DNA of 64,000 nucleotides from Lentinus brumalis. Its lineage: Eukaryota > Basidiomycota > Agaricomycetes > Polyporales > Polyporaceae. Positions 57,303-64,000 of the stretch are shown piece after piece. Within the stretch, counting starts at the first letter, position 1. Every line of letters starts with the position of its first letter. The stretch is taken from NCBI GenBank assembly GCA_001792895.1, contig MARA01000001.1, positions 1,550,001 to 1,614,000 of the forward strand. Direction: 5' to 3'. The position numbers and the translations under genes are program-made. The notes beneath the pieces are model-generated. The model was not told the DNA's origin and searched no databases. It was given only the letters and a program-made list of their open reading frames with translations.

Positions 57303-59707
57303 ATGCCCTCATCTCCCTTCTTCGTTCTGCTAGGTCTCTTCCTAGGGGTCGCTGCGACCAGCGGATCCGAGTCCGCCTGTAGCAATTTTACTCTGATCGA
57401 TATACCTAACGTCAACCTTACTGCGGCCACCTATTTTGCTGCCAATGCCCTCGTCAACATCTCTAACGCCTACTCCAGCATCGACGAGTCCAATCTGCCT
57501 GCCTTCTGCCGCGTGGAGCTCGTGATCACCACGAATGCCACCGCAGGATCTTCTGCGCTCACAGAAGTGTGGCTGCCCGACGACTGGAATGGTCGGGTGC
57601 TCACAGTTGGCAACGGCGGGTTGGCGGGCGGCGGTAGGTCGAACACCGGTCCCCCATTGTTGTCCAATGAAGCAACTGAGTTTCTTCCCCAGTGACGGTC
57701 ACCGAACTCGGGCATGTTGCGGTCCCACAAGGCTGTATGTCAGCGCACTTGACGCGGTCGATGTGCCGCTGCGTGCTAACATGCAGGCCGCCTAGTTGCA
57801 GGAGTCTCCACGAATACCGGTCACGACGGCGGGACGGATGACGGCGCATGGGCTGGACCCCACAACGATGTGAGTAGAGTACATGACCTGCAACGGGGAC
57901 AGCCGGCGGGCCGCTCACTGGTTTACTCGCATGCAGAACGCTATCGTTGACTGGGGGCACCGGGCGGTACACCTGAGCGTGCTTGCCGGCAAGGAGGTCG
58001 TGAAGCAGTACTACCAGACCCCGGCGAACAAGTCATACTACCTCGGATGTTCCACTGGTGAGTGGGCGCATCATGGTTGTTCGCCTCGCTGCAGCTGACG
58101 GCCTCGTTTTCGTGCCAGGTGGACGGCAGGGGTGTGTCATCGGCCGCTGGATGGTGCGCGTGGTGGTAACTAACCCGGTTTATCCAGCCTCAAGGAGGTG
58201 CAGGACTTCCCTGAAGATTTTGACGGAGTGGTACGTCACCCGTGTGCTTTCCGTACCGAATGCTTGAGTGACCTCACACGGTATGCTCAGGTGGTCGGCT
58301 CTCCCGCGAATTGGTGGACGCATTTGCAAGCATGGTCCATCCACATGAATCTCAACACGGAGCCCTCTACCTCTCCGCACTTCATGACAGAAGACATGTG
58401 GCAGAATATCCTCGCTCCCGAGGTCATGAGGCAGTGTGACGAGTACGATGGCGTGCGTCCCTTGCGTATGATTATAGTACAGGTTTCTTGGATTCTCACG
58501 TATTCCGCCCCATCCGCCCCCCTTTCAGCTCGCCGATGGTATCATCAACGATCCTCGTACATGCAGGTGGGACTACAATCTATCACTGAGGTCGGTTTGC
58601 ACTCACTGTGATCCTCACGGACCCACAGCTTCCGGCCTGAAACGCTGACCTGCCGCCCTGGCCAAGATGCTACAACATGCCTGACTGCGGATCAAATCAG
58701 CGCCTTGCATCGGATCTACGCTGACTATTACGAGGCTGACCAGACGTACGTCTTTGGCGGATACTATCCCGGAGGCGAAAAGCGCTACTACAGCGGTCTG
58801 GTGGGGAAAACGCAGTTCAAGATCGGACGCGCCTACTTCCAGTTTATGGTCACGAAGTACGTCTCAGTCCCACTGTGCGCGCACGAGCTAAATCGTCACG
58901 GATACATAATAGTGACACGACATGGAAAATCCATGACTACAATGCTACTTTGTTAGCCCTCACCGACAAACTGGATCCCGGACAGGCTAATGTGAGTACC
59001 ACGTATGTCATTCGGTGCTCCCTCTGACGCGTTCGTACGCTCAAGGCGATCAACCCGAACATCACTGCATTCATAGGACCCGAGCACAACGGAAAGCTGA
59101 TACAGTACTTCGGATGGGCGGACGAGCTCATCAGCCCTGGCAACGCCATTCACTACTACGAGACCGTCCACCAGTTCCTCCGCGCGAATACTCACTTGGA
59201 TATCAATGACTTCTATCGCCTCTTCTCCGTCCCGGGTATGAATCACTGGTGAGCATCTGCGACGTCGTCACCGTCAAAGCGTGAGCTCACGCGCTTCCTT
59301 GTTCCCCAGTCATGTGGGCACACCCATTCGTCTGGCTCTTTCCTGCCAGTGGGCATTTGCTGACGACACGCCAGGGAGGACAAGCAGCGAACGCGTTTGG
59401 CTCAGTCGAGCAGGCGTCCAATAACAGCCCGCCGCTCTCCCTCGACGCCGAGCATAACATCCTCGCCGCGATAGTCCGCTGGGTTGAAGAAGGTGTCGCG
59501 CCGGATACTCTCACGGGAGTTTACTACCACGACAACGACGTCGCGAATGGGGTCGGCTTCACGCGCCCGCTTTGCAGAGTGCGTATCTGGTTGCTCAGAG
59601 TCGAACGACGTCACTGAGGGACTCTGCAGTACCCCTACAATCTGAGATACCTCGGCGGAGACCCTGATAGTGCCGAAAGCTTCGAGTGTGCATTCAATCA
59701 GGCTTGA
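57303..59707 (+). CDS. Secreted tannase/feruloyl esterase-family serine esterase
   Basis: Esterase of the tannase family (PF07519), releasing gallic or hydroxycinnamic acids from plant material. Thirteen exons (57303-57633, 57693-57734, 57796-57869, 57937-58057, 58119-58131, 58188-58230, 58291-58452, 58529-58590, 58629-58856, 58913-58991, 59046-59248, 59350-59578, 59630-59707) sum to 1,665 nt (554 aa). The signal peptide is MPSSPFFVLLGLFLGVAATS. The nucleophile lies in YYLGCSTGGRQG with the family Cys next to Ser. The acid is the Asp of YFGWADELISPGNAIHYYE. The base is His in VPGMNHC, whose Cys pairs with the first. Also visible are AGVSTNTGHDGGTDDGAWAG, GSPANWWTHLQAW and SLDAEHNILAAIVRWVEEG. 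Exon 58119-58131 is only 13 nt. Whether the substrate is tannin or feruloyl ester is unresolved. Confidence 0.92.
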
Positions 59708-60159
59708 GCGTCCGTGAATACACTGTAGCTGGCGAGAGCCCACCATGTACGCGATGTACTTCTAGGATACTGCAATGAAGCTGAGTATCTTCAATAGCGA
59801 ATGTCTCCATGGCAGATCACTAAGATACGGTGGATTCGAATAAGCACAAACGCTTTTGATATGCACCAAATAAGCACCGATGTAGAGTACCATAAATTAC
59901 ACGATGAAAGGACGCATAAACGTACAATGACGATCGCAGAACAGTACCCGAATCCAAGGCGAAAGGAATGGCGTGGGCGATGTTCAAAGAGCACTCCAAG
60001 CCCCGAGGAACGATAGCTACAACGACCGCTACGCAGGCACCGACATATTCGAACTTCCAATTTCCACCACAAGCCTTGCTTGAGACAACCGTCCCGAAGT
60101 CGGTGACCCAAGCTATGTATGATACAACATCAAGTTCACGACGTTGCAGCCGTATTCGC
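59708..60159. other. Intergenic region between convergent genes
   Basis: 3' flanks of the tannase and Bsd2-type genes. Nothing recognised. Confidence 0.4.
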
Positions 60160-61683
60160 CTACAACAGTCCCGCAGCTTCGAGTGTGCGGGTGAGACGCA
60201 ACTCGGCCTCTGTGACGTTGCTCTCGTCCGTGGGCTGCTCACGTCGGGCAGGCTCGGGCTCGTCGTCGTCGACCAAGCCAGTGAAACCGAATGCGAGCTC
60301 AATATTGCGCCGCACCTGCTCATCGCGCGCGCGCTGCTCAGGGGTCATCGGTTCCCGAGGCAGTGAGGCCGCGCGAATCGAAGACTCCCAGCGCTTGACG
60401 CGGTAGAAGCCCACGCAGGAAGAGAGCAGCAGGAACCATCCTGAAGCGGGTGCTGTGAGTAACAGAAGGAGCTTGGGCCACAATATGCATCAAGACGCAC
60501 CTAATGTCATCAAGATGAGCGCAATCCAATCGCGAGACGACACGGCGAACTGCATGTCCAGGTCCATGACCGAGTTCGGGTCAGTGGCGTTGTACATATC
60601 GGCCAGGGGTATGATTGCGGTTGCGTTCAAAGTCTTTATGGTACCATTGTTCCACATTGCGAGTTGCTCTGCCAGAACCGCGTCATCGATTGGGGGTATG
60701 GGTGGGTTGCGGAGGGAACCGCCATATTGGATCAAGCCATACTGAATGAGAGTGACGCCGAGACCAGCACGGGAACCATACTTGGCGGCATGGGTCGTAT
60801 GGAGTAGGTAGGTGAGAACGAAGCCGGCGAACTGGAAGAAGTAGGAGACGAAGGCGGTCATGATGAACGAGAAGACGGGGCCCGAAGGGAGGTCGTCCAC
60901 GATCATGAACGCGTTCGGGTCCATGGTCCCTGCAGGAGCGTGTACCGTTGTCTCCCAGTAGGGAGGCACCGCATCTGCCTGGGCCTCGGCGTACGACTGT
61001 AAGGCACAAGGTGAGTACATGCACCGCCACGCTTACGGAAAGGCAGAACGCGCGAGCGTCGGCAACGAGACGGGATATGGGCTGTGGCAAGATAGGACTC
61101 CTGAACGTACCGGCGGTGTCTCCTTCTGAACATCCTCGGGGACGATGTGTACGTCGCCGTTCTCATCCGTGATCTCTATGCCTCGCGAAGGTTTCGCAGC
61201 GACATTGGCGAACACACCGTCGTTTTCCGTGCCTCCGCCCAGGACCCGTCGCCCAGGAGCCTCAGTGGGCACGCGAACGTAGTGCTGCGGCAGCAGCGCA
61301 CCAGCTGCTCTTCTCCAAAACGAGGTACGTGGCTGGGGAGGTCTCACAGGCGATGTCGGGAGGAGACCGTTGGAGTTGCCAATGTCATTGGGGAGAGCAA
61401 CGGAGGATGGACCAGGTGGCGAACCGGGCGGTGGGTAGTCGTAGTCTCTCTCGAAGTCGTATCCGCCAGGGACCGACTGCGGTGTCGGGATAGGCTCTGG
61501 AAACTCCCCGTCGAGAGGCGGATGGTAGTGAGAGTCTGAGCGCGTGGGCAGTGCGCGAGTGAGAGGGGTGGATTCGGACGAGTCCTGGCCTTCGTCGTCG
61601 GAGTCAAACGCGTCGTCGAGCTCGCGCTGAGCGTCCTCAGCAGCGAAGCGAGGGTTTGGGAGCGGCGCGTACGGGGTGGGCAT
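60160..61683 (-). CDS. Bsd2/Ndfip-type Rsp5-ligase membrane adaptor
   Basis: Endosomal/Golgi membrane protein that recruits the Nedd4-type ligase Rsp5 to sort transporters; yeast Bsd2 targets metal transporters. Exons 61683-61111, 60996-60501 and 60452-60160 sum to 1,362 nt (453 aa). The N-terminal 190 aa are disordered and acidic (MPTPYAPLPNPRFAAEDAQR). The conserved block AVPPYWETTV contains the PPxY motif for WW domains. FMIVDDLPSGPVFSFIMTAF then starts three hydrophobic helices: FVSYFFQFAGFVLTYLL, AGLGVTLIQYGLI and a last one spanning the final intron (WIALILMTLGAPASGWFLLL). The C-terminal cytosolic tail is charged. A 60-residue loop with NNGT and NATA glycosylation sites lies between helices two and three. 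Confidence 0.9.
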
Positions 61684-62310
61684 GGGGAAGATGGGGGGAA
61701 GAAGAGAGAGCCAGAGGGCGCTGCAACGGTGACAGCGCTATCAGACCCGTCCCCCATCTTGGCGCCGGCGCCGCAACCCGTTTCGGTAACTAGGATCTCT
61801 CGGCGGTGATGTCCTCTCGTCCTCCCCCACGCCTGGACGAGCAATCTGGAAGTTGTCTGGACGAGACAGATGGCCATCGTCACGTTGCAACTCTTTCAAG
61901 CATTCACTCAGCTATTTTGTCGCCTCACAACAGTGCATCTTCAGGGTGGCCACTGGCAACGACTCAACCTCGTCCTCGTTTCCGACCACACAGGAGGACA
62001 AAGCACGTGTAGACGTGTACGCGTACGGAGGGGGCCCGAGTCACTTGAGGGGTTCGCCTCCATTCCGGTGACTCTTACTGTCTTCCAGCTTGCATCACCT
62101 CCCGCAAACTGACTGAAAGTGAGCATGGTACGTTCTCATACACCGCCACAAGCACGATCCGGATCTCAGCTGCAATCTAGCCAATCACAAGGCTTTGCGC
62201 CCGTCGCTTGGGCGTTCATTTTGACCACAAACTGGTTAATCTTCCAGTCCCAACACTACTGCTCAGGTTCTCCCTTCATTACCCACGTCAGATTCTTCTG
62301 TGCTCTACAT
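61684..62310. other. Divergent intergenic region
   Basis: Between the Bsd2-type start (-) and an AIG2-like start (+). Must hold both promoters. A short segment around 61805-61826 (GATGTCCTCTCGTCCTC) recurs at 63269-63285. Otherwise nothing recognised. Confidence 0.4.
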
Positions 62311-62865
62311 ATGGCAGCGAATGCAAGTCCTCGTCTGGCTTCTGAGGTACGTCGAGGATCTCCTGGTCAAACTCAGGTTCCATGAACTCACGCGGTTGCC
62401 GCTATAGCCACGACCGCTCTTTCTGTATGGAACGCTGCGAGCTCTCCCGCTCCTAGCATGGGCGGTGACAGGTGACTCCCGTCAAGTCGCTTCGGTCGAA
62501 AACCTCGTCCAGCCTGCCCATCTTCGAGGATACGCGCGGTTTTCTTTGCACCACAAGGACTACCCAGCCGTCATCAAGCACGCCGAGACCTCAGTCGTCG
62601 ACGGGCTCCTCAGACCCTCTCGCAGCGAACCAAGCTGGACGACTTTGAGGGCGAGGTCTACAAGCCGACACCCGTGCCAGTGGAGACGACCGACGCAGAG
62701 GGAAAGTCCCAGCTCGTCGACGCCGACATGTACCTCTGGGACCGCGACCACGACGAACTATCTACAGACGGGTGGGAGCTCAGCGTGTTCATACAAGAAC
62801 GGCTCGACGACTGGCTGGACTTGTTTGGGGACATGGAGTTGGTCGGGGATGCTATCGAGACGTAG
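62311..62865 (+). CDS. AIG2-like cyclotransferase-fold protein, one apparent frame break
   Basis: Second, more divergent member of the AIG2/GGACT fold in this window. Exon 1 is 62311-62346 (MAANASPRLASE) and exon 2 is 62408-62865. The YGTL signature is in PRPLFLYGTLRALPLLAWAV. LRGYARFSLHHKDYPAVIKH and TSVVDG follow. There the frame must shift: one base is missing near 62601-62613 (GGGCTCCTC) to continue as QTLSQRTKLDDFEGEVYKPT, ADMYLWDRDHDELSTDGWEL and the C-terminus. Restoring it gives 495 nt (164 aa), the usual family size. Both halves fit the family and the FEGE catalytic-type Glu is intact, so a sequencing error is more likely than a pseudogene. Confidence 0.72.
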
Positions 62866-63752
62866 GCTGTGAGTTTCACCGTTGTGGCGCACGGTCGCTC
62901 AGGACCAGATGGGCTCACTCACGCACCCATATCAACGACTGACTCTCTTATTTCAAGACTTGAGCAATGCCGCCATGCCCCTCGCGAACCGGTTCGAGTC
63001 CAGGCCCTCGTCGCTCCACAAGACGCGCCCCTTTGCCCCAATCGTCCTCCAATCCAGAGCCATTGAAGCGGTTGGTCTTGGCGCTGACCTTACAACTTGT
63101 GTATCCTCCGACTACTCCATCTGGACCCTGGTCGCAGACGCAACGGTCAACGAAGTTGCCTCACAATTTTATTATCCCTACAGCACGTTTACCAGCGGTA
63201 CAATGGGGAGTTTCTGGCCCTGGTGGCAGCGCCCCGCATACAATATGGTAACGAGGCTCTTTCGGCAGCGATGTCCTCTCGTCCTCGACAAGGGTTTTTC
63301 GCGGCGACGGCGTCTACTCGTCCTCGATAATTGATCTCTCGACGGCGAGCCCTCTCTCTTCTGACAGGCAACTCGCAACGGACCGGAAACTGCGAGGCAA
63401 GTCGAGGGATGTCGCTCAGTCGGGCATTCAAGGATCCCCAGCGGCGCCATAGATGTATCTCAAGGTTGCAACCAAGTTGGTTTCCTGATGAAGCCCTGAA
63501 GCATGCTCAAATTATCCGCGATGGAGCGCTATCCCGCGAGGACACGTTTGGGAAAATGTCGCAAGAGTTCGCCCAATCGGACGCGGTTGCAGATATACGA
63601 TGGCATAGTACTGTAGTGATACAACTGAGAACTCTGTGCGGATGGGAAGCAGAACGAAAGACGATATGGACAGCAGTTTACAGATGAGCAAATATGCAAG
63701 AAGAGAGATGATTGTCGACAGAAGATTGTCCCCCAAAAGTCCCCCAAAGTGT
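62866..63752. other. Intergenic region, no supported gene
   Basis: A 151-codon frame on + (62882-63334) has no recognisable domain. The rest is the 3' flank of the terminal minus-strand gene. Confidence 0.35.
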
Positions 63753-64000
63753 CTAACCAAGCAGGCCCTTGACGTACTTCAACAAGTCCTTGCCCTATAC
63801 GTTGCACGTCAGCAACGAGACGATAGCCACAATGAGGGGCAAAGCGCGCTTACCCCATGACTCTTCACATCTGCAACCATCGCCTCGATGGAGTTCGTCT
63901 CTCCGTCAGCACTCTCCGCTCCTTCCGCGATGCTGTCCGGACGTCCGCTGGGCACACGGTTCAGCCCGAGCCGCTGCCGCTGCACGTTGCCATAGCGGGA
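63753..64000 (-). CDS. C-terminal end of an unidentified gene (partial)
   Basis: The last two exons of a minus-strand gene running off the right edge. The last exon, 63794-63753, encodes GKDLLKYVKGLLG and a stop. The penultimate exon, 64000-63854, encodes a polar segment containing NVQRQRLGLNRVPSGRPDSI and ETNSIEAMVADVKSHG. The donor (GTAAGC) and acceptor (TATAG) are good. Too little sequence is present to name the family. Confidence 0.5.

Noticed and set aside
62882..63334. 151-codon plus-strand frame after the AIG2-like gene
   Set aside because: No recognisable family, no splice support and compositionally like the surrounding intergenic DNA.
1..64000. CRISPR arrays, operons, ribosome-binding sites, insertion sequences
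   Set aside because: The DNA is eukaryotic. No regularly spaced repeats, transposase genes or long terminal repeats were found on reading either strand.

Overview
The window is nuclear DNA of a basidiomycete fungus, most likely a wood-decay Agaricomycete of the polypore type. Genes are split by many short introns (mostly 45-70 bp, GT-AG with a few GC-AG), coding DNA is GC-rich, and the content fits a white-rot lifestyle: a secreted bicupin of the oxalate decarboxylase family, a secreted tannase/feruloyl esterase, a sugar transporter and a DUF6534-type membrane protein found in basidiomycetes. I rebuilt exon chains by hand from splice sites. Most chains close to an exact multiple of three, which is independent support for those models.

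Layout, left to right: Ppn2-like metallophosphoesterase (+, 5' end outside); small heat-shock protein (-); Srs2-like UvrD helicase (-) with a triple MluI-box promoter; MFS sugar transporter (-) with 8-nt and 11-nt exons; metacaspase (-); a basic disordered orphan (-); U2 snRNA (-); DUF6534 protein (+); forkhead factor (+); AIG2-like cyclotransferase (-); cytosolic methionyl-tRNA synthetase (-); a decayed inverted copy of the AIG2-like gene (+); alpha/beta hydrolase (+); pterin-4a-carbinolamine dehydratase (-); Thg1 tRNA-His guanylyltransferase (-); an acidic orphan (+); Ubp8/USP22-type deubiquitinase (-); HIT protein (+); oxalate decarboxylase-type bicupin (+); a 1,232-aa disordered orphan (-); a second orphan (+); ABHD11-like hydrolase (-); a non-coding host gene with box C/D snoRNAs in its introns (+); tannase/feruloyl esterase (+); Bsd2/Ndfip-type adaptor (-); another AIG2-like gene (+); and the C-terminus of an unidentified gene (-).

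The most interesting find is the spliced, apparently non-coding transcription unit at about 55.4-56.6 kb. Consecutive introns each hold a C-box/D-box pair, and three of the candidates carry guides matching universally conserved rRNA with the methylated base exactly five nucleotides from the D or D' box. The inferred sites are yeast 25S A2256 and U2421 and 18S U1269 and U578. A second, cautionary pattern is seven apparent one-base losses, most of them in short C or G runs, in five otherwise intact genes. These look more like base-calling errors than gene decay.

The genes form no operon-like pathway, as expected for a fungal chromosome arm. Shared themes are RNA metabolism (U2, snoRNAs, Thg1, MetRS) and plant-biomass or oxalate metabolism (tannase, bicupin, sugar transporter).
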